Shown here: piece after piece, positions 8,528 through 17,657 of the stretch
How positions within the stretch are numbered: the stretch's first letter is position 1
Layout: every line of letters starts with the position of its first letter
Source of the DNA: Erythrobacter sp.
Lineage (GTDB): Bacteria; Pseudomonadota; Alphaproteobacteria; Sphingomonadales; Sphingomonadaceae
Direction: 5' to 3'
DNA length: 64,000 nt
Assembly: GCA_009993605.1 (NCBI GenBank)
Contig: JAACTB010000007.1
Location: forward strand, 835,333 to 899,332
Translations under genes and position numbers: made by a program
The notes under the pieces: model-generated
What the model was told of the DNA's origin: nothing
The model's input: only the letters and a program-made list of their open reading frames with translations
The model's database searches: none

Positions 8528-9796
8528 ATGGCCGAAGCTTACATCATCGACGCCGTCCGCACCCCGCGCGGGATCGGAAAGCAGGGGAAAGGCGCGCTCG
8601 CCGCGATGCACCCGCAGCATCTCGCCGCAACGGTTCTGAAGGCGATTGCCGAGCGCAACGATCTCGACACGGCGACGGTGGACGACGTGATCTGGTCGGT
8701 CAGCACGCAGGACGGGATGCAGGCGGGCGATCTGGGGCGGATGGCCGCGCTCGATGCAGGCTATGACGTAACCTCCAGCGGTACCACGCTCGACCGGTTC
8801 TGCGGCGGCGGGATCACCAGCGTGGCGCTGGCCGCGGCGCAGGTGATGAGCGGGATGGAAGATTGCGTCGTCGCGGGCGGAACCGAGATGATGAGCCTGA
8901 CTGCACAGATGGCGAAGGACAAGATGGCGGCGGGCCTCAGGCCGCCGATGATGGGAAGCTATAACGAGCGGCTGCAGGCGACCCACCCGCAGAGCCATCA
9001 GGGCGTGTGCGGCGATGCGATCGCCAGCAAGGAGGGCTTCACAAGGGAAGAGCTGGACGAGGTCGGCTACCGCAGCCAGCAACGCGCCGCCAAGGCTATC
9101 GAGGAAGGCCGGTTCGAGAAGTCGCTGGTGCCGGTAAAGGACGATGATGGCGCAATCGTGCTCGACCGCGAGGAGTTTCCGCGCCCCCAGACCACGCGCG
9201 AAGGGCTTGCCGAATTGGAGCCCGCCTTCACCAAGATCGCCGATGTGCCGCTCGACAAACAGGGCACTACGTTTCGCGGACTGGTGAATGCGAAATACCC
9301 CGATCTCGAGATCGAGCATTTCCACCATGCGGGCAACTCGTCGGGCGTGGTCGACGGTGCGGCGGCGGTGCTGGTGACGAGCCGGGCCTATGCCGAAAAG
9401 CACGGGCTGAAGCCGCGCGCGCGGATCGTGGCGACGGCCAATATGGGCGACGATCCCACGCTGATGCTGAACGCCCCCGTCCCGGCGGCGAAGAAGGTGC
9501 TGGAGAAGGCCGGGCTGAGCGTAGACGATATCGACCTGTTCGAAATCAACGAGGCCTTTGCGGTGGTCGCGGCGAAATTCGTGCGCGATCTCGGGCTCGA
9601 CTGGGACAAGGTCAATGTGAATGGCGGCTCGATCGCCTTGGGCCATCCGATCGGCGCGACCGGGTCGATCCTGATCGGCACGATCGTCGACGAGCTGGAG
9701 CGGCAGGACAAACGCTACGGCCTCGTCACGATGTGCGCGGCGGGCGGCATGGCTCCGGCGATCATCGTGGAGCGGGTGAGCGACTTCGTCGACTAG
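8528..9796 (+). CDS. Acetyl-CoA C-acyltransferase (thiolase)
   Basis: 422 residues with both thiolase domains. The nucleophile C92 is in LDRFCGGGITS, H373 in SIALGHPIGATG, and the base C403 in VTMCAAGGMAP; NEAFAVVAAKF is intact. Substrate range (short or long chain) cannot be fixed from motifs. It is transcribed away from the crotonase/acyl-CoA dehydrogenase pair across a 109-base shared region. Ribosome site GAGAGGACCCGACC precedes the ATG. Its TAG overlaps the stop of the convergent DUF2891 gene by four bases (CTAG). Confidence 0.88.
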   Translation: MAEAYIIDAVRTPRGIGKQGKGALAAMHPQHLAATVLKAIAERNDLDTATVDDVIWSVSTQDGMQAGDLGRMAALDAGYDVTSSGTTLDRFCGGGITSVALAAAQVMSGMEDCVVAGGTEMMSLTAQMAKDKMAAGLRPPMMGSYNERLQATHPQSHQGVCGDAIASKEGFTREELDEVGYRSQQRAAKAIEEGRFEKSLVPVKDDDGAIVLDREEFPRPQTTREGLAELEPAFTKIADVPLDKQGTTFRGLVNAKYPDLEIEHFHHAGNSSGVVDGAAAVLVTSRAYAEKHGLKPRARIVATANMGDDPTLMLNAPVPAAKKVLEKAGLSVDDIDLFEINEAFAVVAAKFVRDLGLDWDKVNVNGGSIALGHPIGATGSILIGTIVDELERQDKRYGLVTMCAAGGMAPAIIVERVSDFVD

Positions 9797-10782
9797 CGGA
9801 GGGCGAGCAGCGCCAGCAACGCGAAGCTCGCCAGCCAGTGTTCGCCCATATAATCGCCCGAGACGCTGGCTTCGGCTGCGGCGAAGTGGCGATCGGCCAG
9901 CGCGCGCACGTCCGCCTCGGCGGAGTGCGGCGCGATGGCAGAGGCGATTTCGCGCAAGGCCCAGGCACGGCTGAGATTGAGGCCGTCGAGATGGGCGATC
10001 TTGCCGTCGCTGCGGTCGGACACGAAGGCGGGCTCGCATTCGCGCTCCAGCCAGCCATTGTCGATCACCAAAGCCTCGAACCAGGGCGCGAACCGATCGC
10101 GCGGCCAGACACGGCTCATCAGCAGCGCAGCGGTGAGGACGGGCGACAGGAATTCGTCTCCGCCCGGCTCCCAACCGCGATAATCGCTGCGATCCGCAAA
10201 GGCGGTCTCGGCCCAATCGTCGATGATCGCGACGAGCGTGGCATCGCGATCCCTCGCCCAATCGCGCGCCAGCACCAGAGCGAAGCTGGTGTTGAAATGC
10301 GTGCCGACCGTGATCGGATAGGTCAGCAGCGGCAGATAGGCCGCGAACCGTTCCGCGAAGGCGCGCGCAAGCGGCTCCAGCCTCTCACCCCATTCGCGAT
10401 CTTCATGCCGCGCGGCCTCGGCGTGCAGGGCCAGCAGCCAGCCCCAACCATAGGGCCGCTCGAACCCGCGCGCTTCGGGACGGTCGAGATAGGCCAGTTC
10501 GACCGCCAGCTTGTCGGGCGTGAAGGTTTCATCCGCCAGCGCAGCAATCTCGTCCGCTTCGGGCATGGCGCGAAACAGTCGCCGCAGCGTCAGCAGCGTC
10601 CACCAGCCATGCACGCAGCTGTGCCAGTCGTAACTGCCGAAGAACACCGGATGGGCCACGCGCGGCGGCCGGACATCCGCGTCCGAGGCGAAGACGTGAT
10701 CGTCCTTGAAAGGGTAAGGCCGCGCCACATGGCCCAGCGCGATCCGCGCGTAACTGCGCGCAATAGTTTCGGTCAGCTCCAC
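9793..10782 (-). CDS. DUF2891 family protein
   Basis: 329 residues if started at the GTG at 10782, which overlaps the end of the DUF979 gene by ten bases and suggests coupled translation; earlier in-frame codons would run deep into that gene. It is a soluble, Trp/Asp/His-rich helical protein (HPVFFGSYDWHSCVHGWWT near the N terminus, PYGWGWLLALHAEA mid-protein), reminiscent of alpha/alpha-barrel folds. No signal peptide is seen. Function unknown; the operon context with 5-oxoprolinase and the DUF969/DUF979 membrane proteins suggests a role in 5-oxoproline or N-terminal peptide metabolism. Confidence 0.75.
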   Translation of the reverse strand: MELTETIARSYARIALGHVARPYPFKDDHVFASDADVRPPRVAHPVFFGSYDWHSCVHGWWTLLTLRRLFRAMPEADEIAALADETFTPDKLAVELAYLDRPEARGFERPYGWGWLLALHAEAARHEDREWGERLEPLARAFAERFAAYLPLLTYPITVGTHFNTSFALVLARDWARDRDATLVAIIDDWAETAFADRSDYRGWEPGGDEFLSPVLTAALLMSRVWPRDRFAPWFEALVIDNGWLERECEPAFVSDRSDGKIAHLDGLNLSRAWALREIASAIAPHSAEADVRALADRHFAAAEASVSGDYMGEHWLASFALLALLALR

Positions 10783-11723
10783 AACCAGAACCCCGCGACA
10801 TAGATGATCGCCACGTTGCACACCCAAAGTGGGATCGCCGTCCACACCTGCTGACGGATCACGCCGTTCTGATCGTCCAGTTCCAGCAGGGCGGCGGGCA
10901 CGATGTTGAAATTTGCCGCCATCGGGGTGAGCAGCGTGCCGCAAAATCCCGCCAGCATTCCCACGGCGCCGATCACCGCCGGATTGCCGCCATATCCTTC
11001 GACCAGAAGCGGTATCCCGATCGCCGCCGCCATCACCGGGAAGGCGGCAAAGGCATTGCCCATGATCATCGTGAACAGCGCCATGCCGAGGCAGAAGACA
11101 AGGACCGTCACGAACACGCTGTTCTCAGGAATTACCTCGCCCGCCAGCGCCCCGATCACATCGCCCACGCCCGCCAGCGCGAACACGGCGCCGAGGGCCG
11201 CCAGCATCTGTGGCAGGATCGCCGCCCAGCCGATCGAATCGAGCAGTCGCCGCCCTTCTTCCGCCGGCGCCAGTACCGGCGGGCGCAGCCAGACCATGGC
11301 GGCGACCAGAGCGACGAGGACGCCGACGCCGAACAGGATCAATGTCTCGCGCCGCGCTTCGAACAGGCCGGTCTCGCCCAGAGGCGTATAATTGTACAGC
11401 AGCGTGCCCACCACTGCCGTTACTGGAACGACGAGCGCGGGCAGGAACAGGCGATTGCCGAACAGTTCGGAAAAATTGAGCCGCTCTTCCGGCGTGGTGG
11501 TCGGCGGATCGCTGCGCTTCAGCAGGCCCAGCCCCGCGATAGCCACCATCGCCAGCACCAGCACCCCATTCGCGAAATCGCCGATATGGCTGCCGAAGAG
11601 GAAGCTCGCCGCGAGCAGACCCCAAAAGGCACCATTGCCCCAACACCGGTCGCGCAAGGACAGCAGCGCCCAGATAGCGAAGAATGCGCCCGCGAGGATG
11701 TAGAGCCATTCATAAGTGATCAT
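10773..11723 (-). CDS. DUF979 family membrane protein, probable 5-oxoproline transporter subunit
   Basis: 316 residues and about nine hydrophobic helices, beginning MITYEWLYILAGAFFAIWAL. The C-terminal half contains conserved-looking loops such as MGNAFAAFPVMAAAIG and GFCGTLLTPMAANFN, typical of an ion-coupled permease core. The start overlaps the stop of the DUF969 gene (ATGA). From memory, automated annotation names DUF969 and DUF979 as two subunits of a 5-oxoproline transporter. The 5-oxoprolinase gene at the head of this operon fits that well. Inner membrane; coupling ion unknown. Confidence 0.75.
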   Translation of the reverse strand: MITYEWLYILAGAFFAIWALLSLRDRCWGNGAFWGLLAASFLFGSHIGDFANGVLVLAMVAIAGLGLLKRSDPPTTTPEERLNFSELFGNRLFLPALVVPVTAVVGTLLYNYTPLGETGLFEARRETLILFGVGVLVALVAAMVWLRPPVLAPAEEGRRLLDSIGWAAILPQMLAALGAVFALAGVGDVIGALAGEVIPENSVFVTVLVFCLGMALFTMIMGNAFAAFPVMAAAIGIPLLVEGYGGNPAVIGAVGMLAGFCGTLLTPMAANFNIVPAALLELDDQNGVIRQQVWTAIPLWVCNVAIIYVAGFWLWS

Positions 11724-12415
11724 GGCTGGTCCTCCCCGCTCGCAAGAGGCGTGAGCCTGCCCATGCGCCGGTCCATCGCCAGGATGCGTCCGCCGTGGAT
11801 CAGGAAAGCGCAGATCGCGGTCGGGATCGCCCAGACCGAGAGTTGCAGCGGCGTCAGCGGATAGCCCGCCGCTTCGAACACGCCCTGGATCAGCAGGATC
11901 GATGCGATCGCGAAGAAGATGTCCTCACCGAAGAAAAGCCCGACATTGTCGGTCGCCGCCGACATGGCGAGCACTTTCTGCCGCTCCGCTTCGGGCAGGG
12001 CCCCGTGCGATTTGGTGGCAGCCGCCTCCGCCATCGGTGCGACCAGAGGGCGGACCGCCTGAGGGTGGCCGCCGATATCCTTCATTCCCAGCGCCGCCGT
12101 GATCTGGCGAAAGCCGAGATAGAGGACCAGCAGCTTGCCCATCGTCGCGCCGCGCACGCTTTCGATCAGGCTCCTTGCGCGCTGCTGCAAACCATAGCGT
12201 TCGAGCAGGCCGATCACCGGCAGGATGATCCAAGTCACCGAGATATAGCGATTGTCGTTGAAGGCACGGCCCAGCGCTTCGACAACCGCGACGATGTCGA
12301 GCCCGGCCAGCAGCCCGGTCGCGACCGCCGCGCCGACCACCACGAGGAGCGGATTGAACCGCAGCGCGAATCCGATGACGACCAGCGCGATGCCGAGCAG
12401 CGGCCAGTAATTCAC
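11720..12415 (-). CDS. DUF969 family membrane protein, probable 5-oxoproline transporter subunit
   Basis: 231 residues from the GTG at 12415, giving a start VNYWPLLGIALVVIGFALR in a first membrane helix. Any longer start would translate the repeat element upstream. Several helices and the loops GFRQITAALGMKDIGGHPQ and SAATDNVGLFFGEDIF are visible. It overlaps the DUF979 gene by four bases and lies 88 bases after the 5-oxoprolinase stop, with most of that gap made of a palindromic repeat. Functional call rests on family knowledge plus the enzyme next door. Confidence 0.75.
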   Translation of the reverse strand: MNYWPLLGIALVVIGFALRFNPLLVVVGAAVATGLLAGLDIVAVVEALGRAFNDNRYISVTWIILPVIGLLERYGLQQRARSLIESVRGATMGKLLVLYLGFRQITAALGMKDIGGHPQAVRPLVAPMAEAAATKSHGALPEAERQKVLAMSAATDNVGLFFGEDIFFAIASILLIQGVFEAAGYPLTPLQLSVWAIPTAICAFLIHGGRILAMDRRMGRLTPLASGEDQP

Positions 12416-12418
12416 GCG

Positions 12419-12565
12419 ATCCTCCCCAGCATGGGGAGGGGAACCGCGACCCGCAGGGTCGGGGTGGAGGGGCACCGTGGCCTGCCTGCGCGCTGGAAGA
12501 CGCTCATCGGAAACGTGCCCCTCCACCATCCTTTGGATGGTCCCCCTCCCCGTTTCGGGGAGGAT
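12419..12565. repeat. Nested-palindrome intergenic repeat, copy 1
   Basis: A 147-base element with ends ATCCTCCCC...GGGGAGGAT. Its left arm carries GGGGTGGAGGGGC and its right arm GCCCCTCCACCA followed by TGGTCCCCCTCCCC, so the whole can fold into one long imperfect stem with smaller hairpins at each end. A second copy of the same length with matching arms and a different centre lies at 60193-60339. Here it spans the 3' end of the 5-oxoprolinase gene and the leader of the DUF969 gene. Confidence 0.8.
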
Positions 12566-15500
12566 CGCCGTATCCGCCGCCGCCGGGGGTCAGGATCACG
12601 AAGGCGTCGCCGGGCCGCATTTCGGCCGATCCGGTCGCGCCCAGATCTTCGCGGGTGCCGTCCGCACGCTCGACCCAGTTGCGTCCCGGTTCGGCATCTC
12701 TACCGCCGGCGATCCCCTGCGGCGGATGTTTGCGGCGATTGGCGAGAATATTGGCGCGCACCGGTTCGAGGAAGGTCACGCGCCGCTCCACGCCGTCGCC
12801 GCCGGTATGCGCGCCCTTCCCGCCCGAACCGCGCCTGATGGCGAAGCGATCGAGCCGCACAGGAAGGCGTGTTTCGAGAATTTCCGGATCGGTCAGGCGC
12901 GAATTGGTCATGTGGGTCTGGACCGCGCTGGTGCCGTCATGATCGGGCCCCGCGCCCGATCCGCCGCAGATCGTCTCGTAATACTGGTCGCTCTCGTTCC
13001 CGAAGGTGAAATTGTTCATCGTCCCCTGGCTCGGCGCGAGCCGGCCAGTCGCCGCGAACAGAGCATCGGTGACGGTCTGGCTGGTCTCGACATTGCCCGC
13101 GACCACGGCGGCGCCGGGGCGCGGATTCAGCATCGATCCTTCGGGCACGATCAGATCGACCGGGCGCAGGCAGCCATCGTTCATCGGGATCGCATCGTCG
13201 ATCAACGTGCGCAGGACATAAAGCGCGGCGGCGCGGGTGATCGAGCGCGGCGCGTTGAAATTGTCCGGGCGCTGATCGCTGGTGCCTGTAAAGTCGATTG
13301 TGGCGGCGCGCGCCTGGTGGTCGATACGGATCGCCACCTTCACCACAGCGCCATTGTCCATGGGATAGGCGAACTGCCCGTCTTCGAGGCGATCGAGCAA
13401 CCGCCTTACGCTCTCCTCCGCATTCGCCAGCACGTGGCCCATATAGGCCGCAACCGTCTCGCCACCCGAATCGCGCGCGGCGCCGTGCAGCAATTCGGCC
13501 CCGCGCGTGCAGGCGGCGAGCTGGGCGCGCAGATCGGACAGATTGCGATCGGGATTGCGCGCCGGATATTCCGCGCTCGCCAGCAGAGATCGGACCGCAT
13601 CTTCGCGGAAAGCTCCTTCGTCGACGAGCTGGAAATCGTCGATCATCACGCCTTCTTCCACGATCGTGCGGCTTTCGGGCGGCATCGATCCCGGCGCGAT
13701 CCCGCCGATATCGGCATGATGGCCCCGCGCGGCGACGAAGGCGTCGGGCTCTTGCGAATCCTCGTCGTAGAAGACGGGCACGATCACGGTGATGTCGGGC
13801 AGGTGTGTGCCACCGCGATAGGGATCGTTGAGCATATAGGCATCGCCGCGCCGGAAGCCCCGCCCGTCCTTTGCGCTCCCACGCGTCTCGATCACTCGCG
13901 CAATCGAATCGCCCATGCTGCCCAAATGCACCGGAATATGCGGCGCATTGGCGATCAGCGCGCCTTCGGCATCGAACAGCGCGCAGGAGAAATCGAGCCG
14001 TTCCTTGATATTGACCGAACTCGCCGTGCTCTGAAGCACCACGCCCATCTCCTCGGCGATAGCCATGAAGAGATTGTTGTAGATTTCGAGCCGGACCGGA
14101 TCGACCTGGGTCGCAGCCGAAACGCCCGCGGCCTGCGCGCGCTCAAGCGGTTCGGTTCGCGTGAGCACGAGGCTGCCTTCCGACTGCAGGCGCGCCTGCC
14201 AGCCGGGCTCGATCACGGTGGTGGAGCCGGGATCGATGATCAGGGCCGGGCCGTCCACGCCCTCATCCTCGCCCATCGCGGCTCGTTCCAGCGTGGTCCA
14301 TTCGCCCGAAGGCGTCCCGCCCGCCGCCACCGGCTCCACCTCTGCCGCGTCGAGCCCGCCGGAAAAGCCGCTCGCCTCGACGCTCAGCGCCTCGACCACG
14401 ATCGGAGCCTTATCGTCGGAATAGCCGAAACGCTGGCGGTGGAGACGGCGAAAGTTCGCATCCATCGCGCCCTTGTCTTCGCAATCGACGGTCAGGATGC
14501 TGTCGCTTCCGGAAAACCGCAGGCGTGCCCGGCTGTCGATCTCTATCGCATGTTCGGCGATCCCCTGTTCGAGCAGGGCCGCGCGCGCCTCATCCTGCAA
14601 AGCCGCAAGGTCGTCGTCGTAGGATTCCTCCAGTGGCCGCACCAGACTGACCTCGCGGATTGCCTTTACCGGGGCGAGGCCGATCCCATAGGCGGAGAGC
14701 ATCCCTGCCAGCGGGTGAACCAGCACCGTTTCGATGCCCAATTCGTCCGCCACCTTGCAGGCGTGCTGCCCGCCCGCGCCACCGAAACAGGCGAGCGCGT
14801 ATTGCGTCACGTCATGGCCGCGCGCCACGCTGATCTTGCGGATCGCATTGGCCATGCTGTCCACCGCGATGGCGAGAAAGCCCTCGGCGATATCCTCGAT
14901 CGGGAGTGGCTCCGGAAGAGCGGCGGCGATCTCTTCCAGACGGGCCCGCGCAGCTGCCGGGTCCAGCGCTGCGTCGCCATCGGTGCCGAAGACGTTCGGG
15001 AAGAACGCCGGATCGATCCGGCCGAGAACGAGATTGCAGTCGGTGACCGTCAACGGTCCGCACTTGCGATAGCAGGCGGGGCCCGGGTCCGCTCCGGCGC
15101 TTTCCGGGCCGACGCGAAAGCGCGATCCGTCGAAGCTGCAGATCGATCCGCCGCCCGCCGCGACGGTGTGGATCTGCATCATCGGCGCGGCGACGCGCAC
15201 ACCCGCAACCGTGCTGTCGCCGGTCAGCTCGTATTCGCCCGCATAATGGGCGACATCGGTGCTGGTCCCGCCCATGTCGAACCCGATCAGCTTCGTGTGG
15301 CCGAGCGCGGCGCCGGTCGCCGCCATGCCGACCACGCCGCCCGCCGGGCCGGACAGGATCGCATCCTTGCCCCGAAACGCGCCGACTTCGGCGAGGCCGC
15401 CATTCGACTGCATGAAGCGCAATGCACCCGTTTCCGGCAGGCTCGCCCGCAGATTGTCGGTGTAGCGATCGAGGACGGGTGAGAGGTAGGCGTCGACGGA

Positions 15501-16130
15501 AGTCGTGTCGCCGCGCGGGACCAGACGGATCAGTGGCGCGACCTCATGGCTGACGCTGACCTGCGCAAAGCCCAGTTCGCGCGCGAGTTCGGCCAGAGCC
15601 ATCTCGTGATCACGATGAGTCCAGCCGTGCATCAGGACGATCGCTATGGACTCGAAGCCGGCTTCGCGCAGAGCCGTGAAATCGCGCCGCGCCGCCTCGA
15701 TATCGAGCGGTTCGAGCACTTCGCCATCGACCGCGACGCGCTCCGCGATCTCGACCACGCGCTCGGGTAATTGTTCGGGCAGGACGATATGGCGCGCGAA
15801 GATGTCGGGCCGCGCCTGCGTGCCTATCCTGAGCGCATCGGCGAACCCGCGCGTGATCGCCAGCGCGATCCGCGCGCCCTTGCGTTCGAGCAGGGCGTTG
15901 GTCGCGACCGTGGTGCCGACCCGCATCTCCGCGATCGGCGCATCCGGCGCATATTCCTGCATCAGGCGGCGCACCGCCTCGCTGGCGGCGTCATCGTACC
16001 GGCCGGGATCCTCGGACAGCAGTTTGTCCGTCACCAGCCGACCGTCGGGCGTGGTGGCGACGATATCGGTGAAGGTGCCGCCGCGATCGATCGCGAAGCG
16101 CCAGCTCGGCTTGGAAGGAGCGTCTGTCAT
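12504..16130 (-). CDS. 5-oxoprolinase (ATP-hydrolysing), HyuA-HyuB fusion
   Basis: 1208 residues from the ATG at 16130, the size of single-chain 5-oxoprolinases. The N-terminal HyuA half opens with [14 protein letters not shown] (residues 12-25, the acetate-kinase-like ATP site) and includes [14 protein letters not shown]. The HyuB half starts near residue 675 ([16 protein letters not shown]) and ends in [11 protein letters not shown] and PGGGGYGDP. It opens 5-oxoproline to glutamate using ATP. The last 19 or so residues after GYGDP are encoded by the palindromic repeat, which also provides the TGA. First gene of an operon with DUF969, DUF979 and DUF2891 proteins. Confidence 0.9.
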   Translation of the reverse strand: MTDAPSKPSWRFAIDRGGTFTDIVATTPDGRLVTDKLLSEDPGRYDDAASEAVRRLMQEYAPDAPIAEMRVGTTVATNALLERKGARIALAITRGFADALRIGTQARPDIFARHIVLPEQLPERVVEIAERVAVDGEVLEPLDIEAARRDFTALREAGFESIAIVLMHGWTHRDHEMALAELARELGFAQVSVSHEVAPLIRLVPRGDTTSVDAYLSPVLDRYTDNLRASLPETGALRFMQSNGGLAEVGAFRGKDAILSGPAGGVVGMAATGAALGHTKLIGFDMGGTSTDVAHYAGEYELTGDSTVAGVRVAAPMMQIHTVAAGGGSICSFDGSRFRVGPESAGADPGPACYRKCGPLTVTDCNLVLGRIDPAFFPNVFGTDGDAALDPAAARARLEEIAAALPEPLPIEDIAEGFLAIAVDSMANAIRKISVARGHDVTQYALACFGGAGGQHACKVADELGIETVLVHPLAGMLSAYGIGLAPVKAIREVSLVRPLEESYDDDLAALQDEARAALLEQGIAEHAIEIDSRARLRFSGSDSILTVDCEDKGAMDANFRRLHRQRFGYSDDKAPIVVEALSVEASGFSGGLDAAEVEPVAAGGTPSGEWTTLERAAMGEDEGVDGPALIIDPGSTTVIEPGWQARLQSEGSLVLTRTEPLERAQAAGVSAATQVDPVRLEIYNNLFMAIAEEMGVVLQSTASSVNIKERLDFSCALFDAEGALIANAPHIPVHLGSMGDSIARVIETRGSAKDGRGFRRGDAYMLNDPYRGGTHLPDITVIVPVFYDEDSQEPDAFVAARGHHADIGGIAPGSMPPESRTIVEEGVMIDDFQLVDEGAFREDAVRSLLASAEYPARNPDRNLSDLRAQLAACTRGAELLHGAARDSGGETVAAYMGHVLANAEESVRRLLDRLEDGQFAYPMDNGAVVKVAIRIDHQARAATIDFTGTSDQRPDNFNAPRSITRAAALYVLRTLIDDAIPMNDGCLRPVDLIVPEGSMLNPRPGAAVVAGNVETSQTVTDALFAATGRLAPSQGTMNNFTFGNESDQYYETICGGSGAGPDHDGTSAVQTHMTNSRLTDPEILETRLPVRLDRFAIRRGSGGKGAHTGGDGVERRVTFLEPVRANILANRRKHPPQGIAGGRDAEPGRNWVERADGTREDLGATGSAEMRPGDAFVILTPGGGGYGDPPRNGEGDHPKDGGGARFR

Positions 16131-16193
16131 GGGCCGGTGCTTGGCACGCGGCACGGCGGAATTCAAACGCCGCCGCCCTTCAAGCGCTTCGCA

Positions 16194-17657
16194 TCAACCG
16201 GGCGGGGTTGCCCGACTACCCGCCAGCGGCGCACCCCCGCCGAGCGCCACGAACAGCGTCGCGCGGTTCTGGAGCCAGGCACGCTCGGTCGCGAGCAATT
16301 GCTGTTGCGCGTTGAACAGATTGCGCTCCGCATCCAGCACTTCGAGGTAATCGGCCACGCCCTCACGATAGCGGAGCCGCGCGATGCGGGCGATCCGTTC
16401 CTGCGCGGTAACGGCGCGGCGCAGCGTTTCGACCTGCTCGGCGAGCCAGCGCCTTCCGGCCAGCGCATCCGACACCTCGCGAAACGCGGTCTGCACGGTG
16501 CGATCGTAATTCGCGACCTGCTCCACCTCCAGCGCCTGCGCCAGGTCGAGATCGGCCTCGCGCGCACCCCAGTCGAAGATCGGCAGGGAGATCGCCGGGC
16601 CGAAACTCCAGCCGAAACTGTCGCTCGAAAACAGGCCGTCGAGGCTGCTCGAGGAGAGGCCCGCATTGCCCGTCAGCGAAATGGTCGGGAAGAAGGCGGC
16701 CCGCGCCGCGCCGATATTGGCGCGGGCGGCCCGCAACTGCTCTTCGGCTGCAACGATGTCGGGACGCACCAGCAACAGGTCGGACGGCAGTCCGGCGGCG
16801 AGGCGGCGATCGTCTCCCTGCCCCGCCAGGGTCAGCCCCTCGGGCAGACCGCCCGGGACCGTCCCGCCGACGAGGACCGCGAGCTGGTTGCGCAATCGCG
16901 CGAGAGCCAGCCGCTCGCTCGCCAGCTGCTGTTCGGCCTGGGTCAGCAGGGTTTCCGCCTGCCGATAGGGAAGCGCGGAGGTCACGCCCGCATCCAGCCG
17001 CAAGCGCGCGATCCTGAGACCTTCGCGGCGGCTTTCGGCGGTCGCTTCGGCCAGCGCGATCTGTTCTTCGGTCTCGACGATTTCGAAATAGGTCGTCGCG
17101 GTATCGGCGATCAGCGAGAGATAGAAAGCGCGCTGCGCCGCCACGGTGGCGAGATATTCGGCCCGCGCAGCCTCGCTGAGGCTGGCGATCCGGCCCCAAA
17201 AATCCAGTTCGAAACTGCTGACGCCTACGCCGACATCGAAGCGGTTGAACGTCACCGAAGAGGGCGCGCCCTCTACATCGCCGCTATCGAGCGCGGGATT
17301 GACGCCAAGGGGCTGGCGCGTGCGGGTCGCCCCGCCGGTCGCGACGACCGTGGGCAATTGGCGGCTGTCCTGAATGCGATAGCGCGCCCGCGCCTGCTCG
17401 ATCCGCGCCGTGGCGGCGAGGAGATCGCGATTGTTCTCCAGCGCGCTCCCGATCAGCGCGACGAGGCGCGGATCGGCGAACCAGTCGCGATAGGATAATT
17501 GCGCCGCTACCACTTCGCCATCGGGGCGGTAATCGGGATCGAAAGCCGGTGCGGTCGCGGCTTGGGGGCGGACGTGCTCGGGCGCCATGCTCGCGCATCC
17601 GGCGAGAGCGGTGGAGGCCAGCGCGAGCACTGCGAGGGTACGAAGCGAACGGGTCAT
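16194..17657 (-). CDS. RND efflux outer-membrane lipoprotein (NodT/OprM family)
   Basis: 487 residues. Lipoprotein signal peptide with lipobox LAGC (C21), followed by the duplicated outer-membrane-efflux repeats. FELDFWGRIASLSEAARAE in the first repeat and ISLPIFDWGAREADLDLA in the second are typical. It forms the trimeric outer-membrane duct of a tripartite pump. Its start overlaps the stop of the RND permease gene (ATGA), so adaptor, permease and duct form one operon read leftward from 22.07 kb. Confidence 0.9.
   Translation of the reverse strand: MTRSLRTLAVLALASTALAGCASMAPEHVRPQAATAPAFDPDYRPDGEVVAAQLSYRDWFADPRLVALIGSALENNRDLLAATARIEQARARYRIQDSRQLPTVVATGGATRTRQPLGVNPALDSGDVEGAPSSVTFNRFDVGVGVSSFELDFWGRIASLSEAARAEYLATVAAQRAFYLSLIADTATTYFEIVETEEQIALAEATAESRREGLRIARLRLDAGVTSALPYRQAETLLTQAEQQLASERLALARLRNQLAVLVGGTVPGGLPEGLTLAGQGDDRRLAAGLPSDLLLVRPDIVAAEEQLRAARANIGAARAAFFPTISLTGNAGLSSSSLDGLFSSDSFGWSFGPAISLPIFDWGAREADLDLAQALEVEQVANYDRTVQTAFREVSDALAGRRWLAEQVETLRRAVTAQERIARIARLRYREGVADYLEVLDAERNLFNAQQQLLATERAWLQNRATLFVALGGGAPLAGSRATPPG

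Noticed and set aside
12419..12565. CRISPR-like or IS remnant reading of the repeats
   Set aside because: Only two distant copies, no regular spacers, no transposase coding in or around either one.
12477..15482. A 1001-codon open frame on the plus strand
   Set aside because: It is antisense to 5-oxoprolinase, which has full family motifs; the plus-strand translation is Arg/His/Asp-rich with no recognisable domain, as expected for a shadow of GC-rich coding DNA.
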